DNA from: Synechococcus sp. ARS1019
Lineage (GTDB): Bacteria > Cyanobacteriota > Cyanobacteriia > PCC-6307 > Cyanobiaceae
Reading direction: 5' to 3'
Assembly: GCA_002690325.1 (NCBI GenBank)
Contig: NZED01000027.1
Span: 59,202 to 99,127 of the forward strand
Length of the DNA stretch: 39,926 bases
In this document: positions 14,940 to 23,394 of the stretch, piece after piece
Layout: each line of letters begins with the position of its first letter
How positions within the stretch are numbered: the stretch's first letter is position 1
Made by a program: the position numbers and the translations under genes
The notes under the pieces: generated by a model
The model's input: the letters and a program-made list of their open reading frames with translations, nothing else
Database searches by the model: none
Told to the model about the DNA's origin: nothing

Positions 14940-16700
14940 TCAAGTTGCAATTGCGTTGAGCTGATCGGCGGCCTGCTCGCGCTCCCATAGGCGGCGATAA
15001 ACGCCCGGTTGTTGAATCAGATCGCTGTGATGGCCCTGCTGAACCAGTCGTCCTTGGTCCATCACCAAAATTCTGTCGCAAGCTGCAGCAGCAGAAAGCT
15101 GGTGACTGATCATCACGATCGTGCGGCCGTCCTGTGCGCGAATCGAATCGAGAATCGCGGCAGCTGTGTTGTTGTCAACGCTGGCCAAGGCATCATCCAG
15201 AACAAGCACTGGCGCAGTCACCAGGAGGGCTCGACCTAAGGCTGCGCGTTGACGTTGACCACCGCTCAATGTGATTCCACGTTCCCCAACCAAGGTGTTG
15301 AAACCATCAGGGAAGCCTTTGATGTCATCCATCAACCGTGCCTGCTCGGCTGCCCTTTGCACCTGATCAAGGCCAGCCTGAGGCTCTCCATAGCGAAGAT
15401 TATCAGCGAGAGAATTGGTAAAGAGAAAACCCTCTTGAGGCACCATCGCAATATCACGTCGAAGTTCACTTAGTGGTAGTTGGTTGATATCAACACCGTC
15501 TAAAAACAATTGATTTTCGGCAACGGGAATCATCCGTCCGAAAGTCCGAGCCAAGGTGGTTTTTCCGCAACCAACAGCTCCAACGACTGCGACGAGTTCT
15601 CCGGCTTCGATCGTGAAGTTCAGATCCTGAAGCGTGTCCCGTTCGGCTCCGTCGTAACGAATGCTGAGTCCACGGGCTTCAATCTTTCCCCGTTTTGTAG
15701 GACCTTGGCTTGGCTTTGCAGTCGCCTTGGCGTCTGTGATCAGGGGTTGACGTTGGAGGAGTTGTTCAACCCGCTCAAGACTCACTTGTCCCGTTTGGAA
15801 TGTATTGAGGGTGAAGCCGAGCAAAGCCGTTGGGAAAACCAGGCGCTCGACATAAAGAATCAACGCAACGAGGCCACCAATGGTTAGGTCACCGGCTTCG
15901 AGCTTTCCGCTGCCCAAAGCCAGCAGAAGGAGTAAGGAAATGGACGAGATTCCCTCGAGCAGGGGGAACAGGGTGCTGCGGGTGCGGGCCAACTGAATGG
16001 CACTGTCGCGGTAGCGGCGGTTGCAATCGCTAAAGGCTGTGAGTTCGGCCGCTTCCTGGCCGTAGATCTTGATGGCTCCAATTCCTGAGAGATCTTCTTG
16101 AATCAGTTCACTCAGGCCTGATAAGGCTTCCTGTTGTTTGCGTTGCTGCCGCATCATCCGACCGCCAAACAGCCGGACAGTTCCAAGCATCAGTGGGTAT
16201 AGCCCAATGGCGGCGACCGTTAGGCCGGGATCAATCGCCAGCATGGCTGGAAGTGTGAGTGCATACGCCAACACGGTGTTCGTGAGGCTTAGAACTGCAA
16301 ATCCAAGAAGCCGACGGATATTTTCGACGTCGCTGGTTGCACGGCTAATGACTTCACCGCTTCCGGTGGTTTGAACCCATGCCGGTTCTTGGCGAAGCAT
16401 GTGATCAAACAAGCGCTGGCGGAGTTCCACTTCCACTTGCCGTCCAACCCCGAAGACCAGCTGACGGGAAATCAGTCGGATGATTCCCATCGTGCTCGCC
16501 AACAGCACGATCCATCCAGCCTGTCGAAGGATGCCCGCGTAGGAAAAACCGTCTTGGAGTTCGTCGATGACACGACGCACTTCCATTGGGATGGTGACAC
16601 TGAGGATGTTCACCACCACCAGTGCGACAGCCCCGATCAGAACGGTTTTGCGATGCGGCCTGAGGTAACGACCGATCAGATCAAGGCGGAACGTCGCCAT
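14940..16700 (-). CDS. ABC exporter half-transporter (membrane + ATPase)
   Basis: A 586-residue type IV ABC exporter half: six membrane helices in about residues 1-310, then a nucleotide-binding domain. Walker A is GAVGCGKTT (374-382), signature LSGGQRQR (478-485), Walker B VLVLD (498-502) and H-loop His 533. The residue after Walker B is Asp 503 where the catalytic Glu is usual, which is typical of the degenerate site of heterodimeric exporters such as the MdlA/B or TM287/288 type. That hints at a partner half encoded elsewhere, as none is adjacent. Substrate is not predictable; multidrug or lipid export is possible. The start at 16700 (MATFRLDLIGRYLRPHRK) is the natural N-terminus of these proteins. 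Confidence 0.93.
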   Translation of the reverse strand: MATFRLDLIGRYLRPHRKTVLIGAVALVVVNILSVTIPMEVRRVIDELQDGFSYAGILRQAGWIVLLASTMGIIRLISRQLVFGVGRQVEVELRQRLFDHMLRQEPAWVQTTGSGEVISRATSDVENIRRLLGFAVLSLTNTVLAYALTLPAMLAIDPGLTVAAIGLYPLMLGTVRLFGGRMMRQQRKQQEALSGLSELIQEDLSGIGAIKIYGQEAAELTAFSDCNRRYRDSAIQLARTRSTLFPLLEGISSISLLLLLALGSGKLEAGDLTIGGLVALILYVERLVFPTALLGFTLNTFQTGQVSLERVEQLLQRQPLITDAKATAKPSQGPTKRGKIEARGLSIRYDGAERDTLQDLNFTIEAGELVAVVGAVGCGKTTLARTFGRMIPVAENQLFLDGVDINQLPLSELRRDIAMVPQEGFLFTNSLADNLRYGEPQAGLDQVQRAAEQARLMDDIKGFPDGFNTLVGERGITLSGGQRQRAALGRALLVTAPVLVLDDALASVDNNTAAAILDSIRAQDGRTIVMISHQLSAAAACDRILVMDQGRLVQQGHHSDLIQQPGVYRRLWEREQAADQLNAIAT

Positions 16701-16893
16701 GAAGGTGCGCGAGGGCTGTCAACTTAGGAACTCGACGCCTTGCCTTCGTGGGGTCTTTGCTTTTGGCGGATCAAAATCATGCCGCCTGGGTGAAATTTGG
16801 CATTAGTCCAAGGGACGCCCGCCATTGCGTCACGTCTGGGGCTGGCCTGGATCGACCAATCTGAGTGATATTGGGCATGTCCCCATCACCCAG

Positions 16894-16924
16894 CCCGGAG
16901 TGCCTAGCACCCGGGTTTTTTTGT
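16894..16924 (+). terminator. Rho-independent terminator in the trpD leader
   Basis: A GC-rich hairpin (left arm CCCGG, one bulged A, GTGC; loop CTA; right arm GCAC CCGGG) followed by seven T, ending about 13 bases before the trpD ATG at 16938. The adjacent upstream gene is divergent (starts at 16700), so no plus-strand gene ends here. The hairpin must therefore end a leader or a small RNA, or act as an attenuator for trpD. No Trp-rich leader peptide is visible. Confidence 0.75.
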
Positions 16925-16937
16925 TTTCACCCCCCTA

Positions 16938-17972
16938 ATGACCTCTTCTTCTATTGCGTGGTCCGCTCTCTTGGAGAGCGTCATTCAGGGACAGCATCTC
17001 AATCGAGAGCAGGCCACTGCCTTGATGCAGGCATGGCTGGCGGAAACGCTCACCCCAGTCCAAACCGGGGCTTTCCTTTCAGCGCTGCGTGCAAAGGGCA
17101 TGGTGGCCGATGAACTGGCGGCGATGGCGACCGTTCTCCGCGAAGCCTGCCCGTTGCCCTGTGCCCGCCCAGAGTTGTTGATGGTGGATACCTGCGGCAC
17201 TGGCGGCGATGGTGCCGACACCTTCAATATCTCCACCGCTGTGGCATTCACTGCAGCTGCTTGTGGAGTGTCGATCGCTAAACACGGCAACCGCAGTGCC
17301 AGCGGAAAGGTGGGTTCTGCCGATGTTCTTGAAGGGCTGGGGTTGAACTTGAAAGCTCCTTTGGACACTGTCGTGAACGCCATTGGCTCGGCAGGTGTCA
17401 CCTTTTTGTTTGCGCCGGCCTGGCATCCAGCGTTGGTCAATTTGGCTCCACTGCGGCGAAGTCTTGGCATCCGCACGGTGTTCAATTTGTTGGGTCCCCT
17501 GGTCAACCCCCTGCGTCCGGATGCGCAGGTTCTCGGTGTGGCCAGGGAGGACCTGCTTGATCCCATGGCCGGTGCGCTTGGTCAGCTCGGTTTGAAAAGG
17601 GCTGTTGTGGTTCATGGCGCGGGAGGACTGGATGAGGGCTCCCTCGCTGGCCCGAATCAACTTCGATTCATTCATCAGGGCTCAATCCAGTCTCAAACCC
17701 TGGCTCCTGAGGATCTGGGGCTCAGCTCTGCACCATTGGACTCCCTTCGGGGTGGAGATTTGGCTGAGAATCAGACGATTCTTCGAGACGTTTTGGCCGG
17801 GGCTGGAACCGATGCTCAGCGGGATGTTGTGGCGCTGAATACAGCCTTCGTACTCTGGTCTGCCGGTGTGGAAGACGATCTCAGCAAAGGAGTTCGCTTG
17901 GCGTTGGATGTGCTGGAGGCTGGCCAGCCTTTTGAGCGCCTGGAAGCTTTAAAAAGCAACCTGTCCCACTGA
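16938..17972 (+). CDS. trpD: Anthranilate phosphoribosyltransferase
   Basis: TrpD joins anthranilate and PRPP in tryptophan synthesis. The 344-residue protein has the PRPP-binding signature [15 protein letters not shown] at residues 86-100, [18 protein letters not shown] near 115-133 and the [16 protein letters not shown] segment. The N-terminal helical domain ([16 protein letters not shown]) is complete, so the ATG at 16938 fits. A Rho-independent terminator just ahead of the start suggests expression control by attenuation or partial read-through. The next gene, carA, starts about 40 bases downstream. No other trp gene is nearby, as is usual for dispersed cyanobacterial trp genes. Confidence 0.96.
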   Translation: MTSSSIAWSALLESVIQGQHLNREQATALMQAWLAETLTPVQTGAFLSALRAKGMVADELAAMATVLREACPLPCARPELLMVDTCGTGGDGADTFNISTAVAFTAAACGVSIAKHGNRSASGKVGSADVLEGLGLNLKAPLDTVVNAIGSAGVTFLFAPAWHPALVNLAPLRRSLGIRTVFNLLGPLVNPLRPDAQVLGVAREDLLDPMAGALGQLGLKRAVVVHGAGGLDEGSLAGPNQLRFIHQGSIQSQTLAPEDLGLSSAPLDSLRGGDLAENQTILRDVLAGAGTDAQRDVVALNTAFVLWSAGVEDDLSKGVRLALDVLEAGQPFERLEALKSNLSH

Positions 17973-18013
17973 AATGGAGAATGAAGAGCGGAGACCACCG
18001 CTCATTTGGGTTG

Positions 18014-19168
18014 ATGTCTGAATCCTCTTCAGCGCAGGCTTATCTCGTCTTGGCCGATGGAACCGTGTTGACGGGTCATGCCTTTGGTCACCGTGGAGCC
18101 GTGGTCGGTGAGGTGGTGTTCAACACCGGGATGACTGGTTATCAGGAGGTGTTGACCGATCCGAGTTACAACGGTCAGCTGGTCACCTTCACGTATCCCG
18201 AACTGGGCAACACCGGGGTCAATCCTGATGATCAAGAGGCTGATCGTCCCCATGCTCGTGGGGTGATCGCTCGTCAACTGTCGCCGCTGCCCAGTAGCTG
18301 GCGAAGCCAGCAGACGCTCGAGGACTGGATGGATGCGAATGAGGTCGTTGGGATTTGCGGAGTCGATACCCGTGCTCTTGTCCGCCATTTGCGTGAGGGC
18401 GGAGCGATCAATGGAGTGATCTGTAGCGATGGGCGACAGCCTTGTGCCTTATTGGATTTGGTCCGAGAGGCTCCGTCGATGGAGGGGCTCAACCTTGCCA
18501 ATGCTGTGAGCACCGAGGCTGTCTACACCTGGGAAGACCCTTGTCGCGTGGGGTTTGATCAGCGCATGAACCACGCCGTGAATGCAGAGCCTTATCGCGT
18601 TGTTGCTGTTGATTTTGGAATCAAACGCGCCATTCTCGATCGCTTGGTTGCCCATGGATGCAAGGTCACCGTTGTCCCTGCGGACAGTGACCTCAAGGCT
18701 GTTCTGGACCATCAGCCCGATGGTGTATTTCTCTCCAATGGCCCTGGCGACCCTTCCGCAGTGACGTCTGGAATTCAGCTCGCGACAGACTTGTTGGGAA
18801 CCACCGACCTACCACTTTTTGGGATTTGTCTTGGTCATCAGATCCTCGGCTTAGCCCTTGGAGGGCGGACTTACAAGTTGAACTACGGCCATCGCGGACT
18901 GAACCATCCCTGTGGCACGACCGGCCAGGTGGAGATCACCAGTCAGAACCACGGATTTGCTCTGGATGCCGAGTCCTTGAATCCAGAGTTAGTGGAGGTC
19001 ACCCACCTCAATCTCAATGACAGAACCGTGGCGGCCATGGCACACCGTCACAAGCCTGTGTTCGGGGTTCAGTACCACCCAGAGGCCAGTCCTGGACCCC
19101 ATGACGCTGACCATCATTTCGGTCGTTTCGTCACGCTCATGTCAGATCGTCGCTCCGGAGGTGGTTGA
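18014..19168 (+). CDS. carA: Carbamoyl-phosphate synthase small subunit
   Basis: CarA supplies ammonia from glutamine to CarB for carbamoyl-phosphate, feeding pyrimidines and arginine. At 384 residues from the ATG at 18014 the length matches the family. The N-terminal domain is typical ([20 protein letters not shown]) and the class I glutamine amidotransferase domain has the nucleophile Cys 272 in FGICLGHQ, with the His-Glu pair in [12 protein letters not shown] near the C-terminus. The frame is open from 17981, but those 11 extra residues ([11 protein letters not shown]) are not conserved in style. The stop TGA overlaps the TTG start of the next gene (TTGA). Confidence 0.96.
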   Translation: MSESSSAQAYLVLADGTVLTGHAFGHRGAVVGEVVFNTGMTGYQEVLTDPSYNGQLVTFTYPELGNTGVNPDDQEADRPHARGVIARQLSPLPSSWRSQQTLEDWMDANEVVGICGVDTRALVRHLREGGAINGVICSDGRQPCALLDLVREAPSMEGLNLANAVSTEAVYTWEDPCRVGFDQRMNHAVNAEPYRVVAVDFGIKRAILDRLVAHGCKVTVVPADSDLKAVLDHQPDGVFLSNGPGDPSAVTSGIQLATDLLGTTDLPLFGICLGHQILGLALGGRTYKLNYGHRGLNHPCGTTGQVEITSQNHGFALDAESLNPELVEVTHLNLNDRTVAAMAHRHKPVFGVQYHPEASPGPHDADHHFGRFVTLMSDRRSGGG

Positions 19169-19584
19169 GCTCTGTCGAGCTCCCTAAACTTCGGCCGAAC
19201 GTGTCGGGGGATGATCCCATCAGTGAACTTCAACGGCTGACCGTCTCACTTCGCGGCGGTTTTGAGCATCTCGATGGCGGCCTGGTTCTGCATTTCACCG
19301 GTCAACTTGACGCTTATTCCGAGAAGCAATTCATCGGTTACGTCACCGATGTGTTGCAAGCCAATCAACTGCCGATCGTTTTAGACCTCAGCAAAATCGA
19401 TTTTCTCGATTCCTCTGGACTCGGTGCCTTGGTTCAGATCGCCAAAGTGTGCAAAGACGCCAAGCGTCGCTTGCAACTTGTTGGCAACACAAGGGTGAAC
19501 CAAACAGTCAAGTTGGTTCGATTAGACGAGTTCTTGCATCTTGTCGATGATCTGCCAACAGCATTGAGTCAGATCGCCGCTTGA
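19165..19584 (+). CDS. STAS-domain protein, anti-sigma-factor antagonist type
   Basis: A 139-residue SpoIIAA/RsbV-type STAS protein. In this family an unphosphorylated antagonist frees a sigma factor or switches a phosphatase partner. The domain runs from about residue 30 to 130, with [14 protein letters not shown] early on and the phospho-acceptor segment [20 protein letters not shown] (Asp-Ser-Ser-Gly) in the middle. The TTG at 19165 overlaps the carA stop, and an in-frame GTG at 19201 is an alternative start that would remove 12 non-conserved residues. No kinase or sigma gene is nearby, so the partner is unknown. Confidence 0.87.
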   Translation: MSSVELPKLRPNVSGDDPISELQRLTVSLRGGFEHLDGGLVLHFTGQLDAYSEKQFIGYVTDVLQANQLPIVLDLSKIDFLDSSGLGALVQIAKVCKDAKRRLQLVGNTRVNQTVKLVRLDEFLHLVDDLPTALSQIAA

Positions 19585-20006
19585 GTCATTGGATTCGTTC
19601 GCAGGCCCCCTCCTCGGTGACGGGAGCCCTTGGGCCGCTTCAACTGGCTTGGATTGGGGATGCAGTTTGGGAACTGCACCAACGCTTACGTCTCGGTCGG
19701 TCCCCAGGAAAAGCCAACGCACTTCACAAGGCAGCCGTATCAGTCGTTCGCGCTGATGCCCAGGCCGATGCATTGGAGAGATTGACACCAATTTTGGATC
19801 CGACGGAACAGGATCTCGTGCGTCGTGGGCGCAACAGTGCTGGTCGTGGCCCACGCCGTGCTGACGCAGCTATCTATGGGAAAGCCACAGGGTTTGAGAC
19901 AATGGTTGGCTGGCTGTTTCTTCACAACCCAGCTCGGCTGGCCGATCTCTTTGATCATCTGGAGAATGCCGGCGCCTTCTCGCCAACGTCACCGCCTAAC
20001 CCATGA
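19581..20006 (+). CDS. mrnC: Mini-ribonuclease III
   Basis: A 141-residue RNase III catalytic domain without a dsRNA-binding domain. In bacteria Mini-III matures 23S rRNA ends. The family motifs are LAWIGDAVWELHQRLRL with the catalytic Asp, the RGRNSAGRGPR segment, and KATGFETMVGWLFL with the C-terminal catalytic Glu. It starts with TTG at 19581, overlapping the previous stop (TTGA), and the stop TGA overlaps the ATG of the rRNA methyltransferase gene by four bases. Coupling of an rRNA maturase to an rRNA methyltransferase makes functional sense. Confidence 0.9.
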   Translation: MSHWIRSQAPSSVTGALGPLQLAWIGDAVWELHQRLRLGRSPGKANALHKAAVSVVRADAQADALERLTPILDPTEQDLVRRGRNSAGRGPRRADAAIYGKATGFETMVGWLFLHNPARLADLFDHLENAGAFSPTSPPNP

Positions 20007-21520
20007 CCCCTCGTTTTGAACGTCGTTCCGGCGCACCGTCTCGTGGGGGCCGCTCGGGCGCCGGAGGTCGATCCCCCGACGGTGGAGGTTCCGGCCGAGG
20101 GGACCGACGCCGACCCGGTGGTGGATCGAGGCCAGAATCGTCCTGGCGTGGGGGGGATGGTCCGAGAAAAAGTTTTCGTTCCCGCGGCGATGACAACGGC
20201 AGGCGTTCGGATTGGGGGCGGTCTGGAGAGTCGAATCGGGATCGAGGTCGCGACAACTATCGGGATCGAGACAGGGATCGGGGGAGATTTGATTCGGATC
20301 GCTCCCATCAGGGAGGTGGACGCGGTGATGGATACCGCCCAGATGGATACCGTTCAGAGGGCTATCGAGAGGAACGCGGGACGTCAGGCCAAGGTCGCCG
20401 CTTTGATCGGGACTCGTCTCGACCCGGACGAGACCGCAATGGCTCGTCCCGGCCAAGGGTGTCCTCCTTCGATCGCCGTCGTTCATCGGACGAACGTCGT
20501 TCCTCTGGTCCAAGGCCAAGGCCTAATTCCTCCAGGCCACCCGAGGCATCGGCGGCGACACCACCCGCAGATGATCTGATTTGGGGACGTCATGCGACGC
20601 AGGCTGCTCTGGAATCCGGTCGCCCGATCCATCGCATCTGGTGCACGTCTGAGATGCGCAGTGCGGCCAAGTTTCTCCAATTGCTTCGGGATGCCAAAGC
20701 ATCTGGTGTGTTGGTTGAGGAGGTCACATGGGCTCGCTTAGGGCAGATCACCGGCGGGTCTGTGCATCAAGGCATCGCCTTACAAACTGCAGCAGCAGAG
20801 ACGCTCGACCTCGATGGGTTGATTGATGGGTGTGCGGATCTTGGCGAGCCACCGTTGTTGTTGGCCCTCGATGGCGTGACCGATCCGCACAATCTTGGAG
20901 CGATTGTGCGCTCTGCTGAAGCGATGGGTGCCCACGGTGTTGTCTTGCCACAACGACGAAGTGCTGGATTGACGGGTTCAGTGGCCAAGGTGGCCGCGGG
21001 CGCTCTGGAGCACATGCCCGTTGCCAGGGTGGTCAACCTCAACCGATCTCTGGAAAAGCTGAAGGATGCGGGCTATCGGGTGATTGGGCTCGCCGCCGAG
21101 GGCGATGTCACCCTTCCTGATGTTGATCTTGATGGTCCGTTGGTGCTGGTCACAGGTTCAGAGGACCAAGGGCTTTCCCTACTGACCCGCCGCCATTGCG
21201 ACCAGCTGGTCAGGATCCCCCTGCGGGGCATTACACCCAGCCTGAATGCTTCTGTGGCGACGGCGCTTTGTGTTTATGAGATCGCTCGTCGTGGCTGGAT
21301 GAAGGACATTCATGGACAGGCTCCCTCTCCACCGATCAGCCGTCCGCGCACGTTGGCTGAACAGTCTCCAGACCCTGTTGCGGAGACCTCTGAGATCCAT
21401 GAATCGGAGGCACCAACCCCCGCTCCGCCCCCACGGGAAGAGATCGATTTATCGATTTCTGTCGAATCCACTAGATCGACGCCGGTGCATTTCGACGAAA
21501 GCGTCCAGCTTTCAACTTGA
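20003..21520 (+). CDS. rlmB: 23S rRNA guanosine-2'-O-methyltransferase (RlmB/TrmH family) with long R/G/D-rich tail
   Basis: A SPOUT-fold methyltransferase, 505 residues. The catalytic half (about 195-440) has the substrate-binding domain (LIWGRHATQAALESGRPIHR) and motifs 1-3: LDGVTDPHNLGAIVRSAEAM, LVTGSEDQGLS, and IPLRGITPSLNASVATALC. The first 190 residues are low-complexity, dense in Arg, Gly, Asp and Ser, with near-repeats such as RDRDRDRGR and GYRPDGYRSEGYREE, and the C-terminal 65 residues are Pro/Glu-rich. RlmB itself is about 245 residues, so both ends are extensions, probably disordered and RNA-binding. Assignment to RlmB rather than another TrmH paralogue rests on the motifs only. 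The overlap with mrnC supports an rRNA role. Confidence 0.9.
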   Translation: MTPRFERRSGAPSRGGRSGAGGRSPDGGGSGRGDRRRPGGGSRPESSWRGGDGPRKSFRSRGDDNGRRSDWGRSGESNRDRGRDNYRDRDRDRGRFDSDRSHQGGGRGDGYRPDGYRSEGYREERGTSGQGRRFDRDSSRPGRDRNGSSRPRVSSFDRRRSSDERRSSGPRPRPNSSRPPEASAATPPADDLIWGRHATQAALESGRPIHRIWCTSEMRSAAKFLQLLRDAKASGVLVEEVTWARLGQITGGSVHQGIALQTAAAETLDLDGLIDGCADLGEPPLLLALDGVTDPHNLGAIVRSAEAMGAHGVVLPQRRSAGLTGSVAKVAAGALEHMPVARVVNLNRSLEKLKDAGYRVIGLAAEGDVTLPDVDLDGPLVLVTGSEDQGLSLLTRRHCDQLVRIPLRGITPSLNASVATALCVYEIARRGWMKDIHGQAPSPPISRPRTLAEQSPDPVAETSEIHESEAPTPAPPPREEIDLSISVESTRSTPVHFDESVQLST

Positions 21521-21550
21521 TCGGCCGCTTTCTGCGCTGATCAGGCCACA

Positions 21551-21820
21551 ATGCAACTGATTCTGTCCACGTCAATGAGTCCCGTCATTCGTCCTTTACG
21601 CAGTCTTGCCAATGGCTTCGGCCTGGCGTGGTGGGCATGCGTTGAGACGAGTGCCCCGGATGTCACCTATTGGTTCGGACCATTCCTGACCCGGCGGGGG
21701 CTTGAAGCTGAATTGGTGGGCTTCATGGATGACCTTCGTTCGGAAGCTCCCGGTTCCATTGAGCATGTGGTTTTGAGGACTCGCCGCGGCGAGCCGTTGA
21801 CCATCGAAGGCAAGGCTTGA
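21551..21820 (+). CDS. DUF1816-domain protein
   Basis: An 89-residue protein resembling the DUF1816 family, which is confined to cyanobacteria and plastids. The family core is present: [40 protein letters not shown] and the C-terminal [18 protein letters not shown] second Met at 21575 gives an 81-residue version without the uncharged opening MQLILSTS. It has no signal peptide or membrane segment. The gene lies between rlmB and gatA, 28 bases from the latter. No function is assigned to the family as far as I know. Confidence 0.85.
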   Translation: MQLILSTSMSPVIRPLRSLANGFGLAWWACVETSAPDVTYWFGPFLTRRGLEAELVGFMDDLRSEAPGSIEHVVLRTRRGEPLTIEGKA

Positions 21821-21848
21821 CCGAGCAGCTGATAGCGTCGCTCCTGCA

Positions 21849-23324
21849 ATGGATTTCGGGTCAATGACGATCACCGCGTTGCGTCAGCAGCTCTCGAGTG
21901 GCGACGTCTCGGCCCGAGAACTGGTTGATCAGCATCTGGAGCGGATCTCATCGGTTGATTCTCAACTCCACGCCTTTGTTGAGGTCACTGCCGAGCGAGC
22001 CCGTGCTGATGCTGATCGTGTTGATGCAGCACGTACAGCAGGGGAATCCTTGGGTCCCCTGGCAGGGCTTCCCCTGGCGATTAAAGACAACCTCTGCACG
22101 AAGGGAGTCAAAACAACCTGTTCCAGCCGAATGCTGGAGGGATTTGTTCCTCCCTATGAATCCACTGCAACGGATCGTCTTTGGCAAGCGGGTGCCGTTC
22201 TGATTGGGAAGACCAATCTGGATGAATTTGCGATGGGGGGATCCACGGAAACGTCGGCCTTTGGTCCGACTAGTAATCCATGGAATCCAGCCCATGTCCC
22301 TGGTGGTAGTTCTGGCGGGAGTGCCGCTGCGGTTGCGGCTGGTGAGTGCATCGCCTCTTTGGGGTCAGATACAGGTGGCTCCATTCGCCAGCCGGCGTCT
22401 TTTTGTGGCGTTGTTGGCTTGAAACCCACCTACGGACGAGTGAGTCGTTGGGGTTTGGTGGCCTTTGCAAGCTCATTGGACCAGATCGGACCGTTCACAA
22501 CCTCCGTTGCTGATTCCGCTGAACTGCTTCAAGTCATCGCAGGTCATGACACTAGGGATTCCACTTGCCTGAAGGCTGATGTTCCTGATTACAGCGCTGC
22601 GCTGAATCAGTCGATTAAGGGGCTGAAGGTTGGACTCATTAAGGAGTGTTTTGAGGCCAACGGTCTTGATCCAGAGGTCAAACGTTCAGTCGAAGCCTCG
22701 GCCGCTCAGCTGGAAGCTCTCGGAGCAGAACTCGTTGAAGTGAGCTGTCCAAGGTTTACCGATGGAATCGCCACTTACTACGTGATTGCTCCATCAGAAG
22801 CATCAGCCAATCTGGCCCGTTACGACGGCGTGAAGTATGGCTATCGCGCTGAGGATGCTGAGAATCTGGCCGCTATGACGGCACGAAGCAGGGCTGAAGG
22901 CTTCGGAGAAGAAGTTCAGCGTCGAATCTTGATCGGTACGTACGCCCTGTCCGCTGGATACGTGGATGCCTATTACAAGAAGGCTCAACAGGTTCGGACC
23001 TTGATCCGACGTGATTTCGACGCTGCGTTTGCCGGTGTTGATGTTCTGTTGACACCAACAGCACCGACGCCGGCGTTCAAGGCAGGTGCCCATGCCGATG
23101 ATCCATTGGCGATGTATCTCGCTGATCTCCTCACCATTCCCGTGAACCTTGCCGGTTTGCCGGCGATCAGTCTCCCTTGCGGTTTCAGTGCTGCTGGGCT
23201 GCCGATCGGTGTTCAGTTGATCGGCAATGTTCTCGATGAGGCCAAAATCCTGCAGGTGGCTCACCAGTACGAACAGGCAGCCAACATCATGGCCTCAAGA
23301 CCCGAAGCTGCCCTTGCGGCGTAA
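21849..23324 (+). CDS. gatA: Asp-tRNA(Asn)/Glu-tRNA(Gln) amidotransferase subunit A
   Basis: GatA releases ammonia from glutamine, which GatB uses to amidate Glu-tRNA(Gln) or Asp-tRNA(Asn). At 491 residues it matches the family. The amidase-signature triad is visible at Lys 79 ([13 protein letters not shown]), cis-Ser 154 ([15 protein letters not shown]) and Ser 178 ([12 protein letters not shown]), the same numbers as in the Staphylococcus aureus enzyme, which supports the ATG at 21849. The C-terminal amidase fold is intact. It is followed by dnaE after a 70-base leader with two hairpins. GatB and GatC genes are not in the window. Confidence 0.97.
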   Translation: MDFGSMTITALRQQLSSGDVSARELVDQHLERISSVDSQLHAFVEVTAERARADADRVDAARTAGESLGPLAGLPLAIKDNLCTKGVKTTCSSRMLEGFVPPYESTATDRLWQAGAVLIGKTNLDEFAMGGSTETSAFGPTSNPWNPAHVPGGSSGGSAAAVAAGECIASLGSDTGGSIRQPASFCGVVGLKPTYGRVSRWGLVAFASSLDQIGPFTTSVADSAELLQVIAGHDTRDSTCLKADVPDYSAALNQSIKGLKVGLIKECFEANGLDPEVKRSVEASAAQLEALGAELVEVSCPRFTDGIATYYVIAPSEASANLARYDGVKYGYRAEDAENLAAMTARSRAEGFGEEVQRRILIGTYALSAGYVDAYYKKAQQVRTLIRRDFDAAFAGVDVLLTPTAPTPAFKAGAHADDPLAMYLADLLTIPVNLAGLPAISLPCGFSAAGLPIGVQLIGNVLDEAKILQVAHQYEQAANIMASRPEAALAA

Positions 23325-23380
23325 GCGACCACTAGATCTTGTGTGGTTGCTGAAGCCAGACACTGGATCTTGCGTCTGGC
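23325..23380 (+). other. Twin stem-loops between gatA and dnaE
   Basis: Two adjacent hairpins fill the gap before dnaE. The first pairs 23325-23332 (GCGACCAC) with 23343-23350 (GTGGTTGC) around a 10-base loop. The second pairs 23355-23361 (GCCAGAC) with 23374-23380 (GTCTGGC) around a 12-base loop. Both loops share a GATCTTG core, CACT(A/G)GATCTTG. Neither is followed by a T-run, so they are not classical terminators. Confidence 0.5.
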
Positions 23381-23394
23381 CTTAGTCTGGGTGC

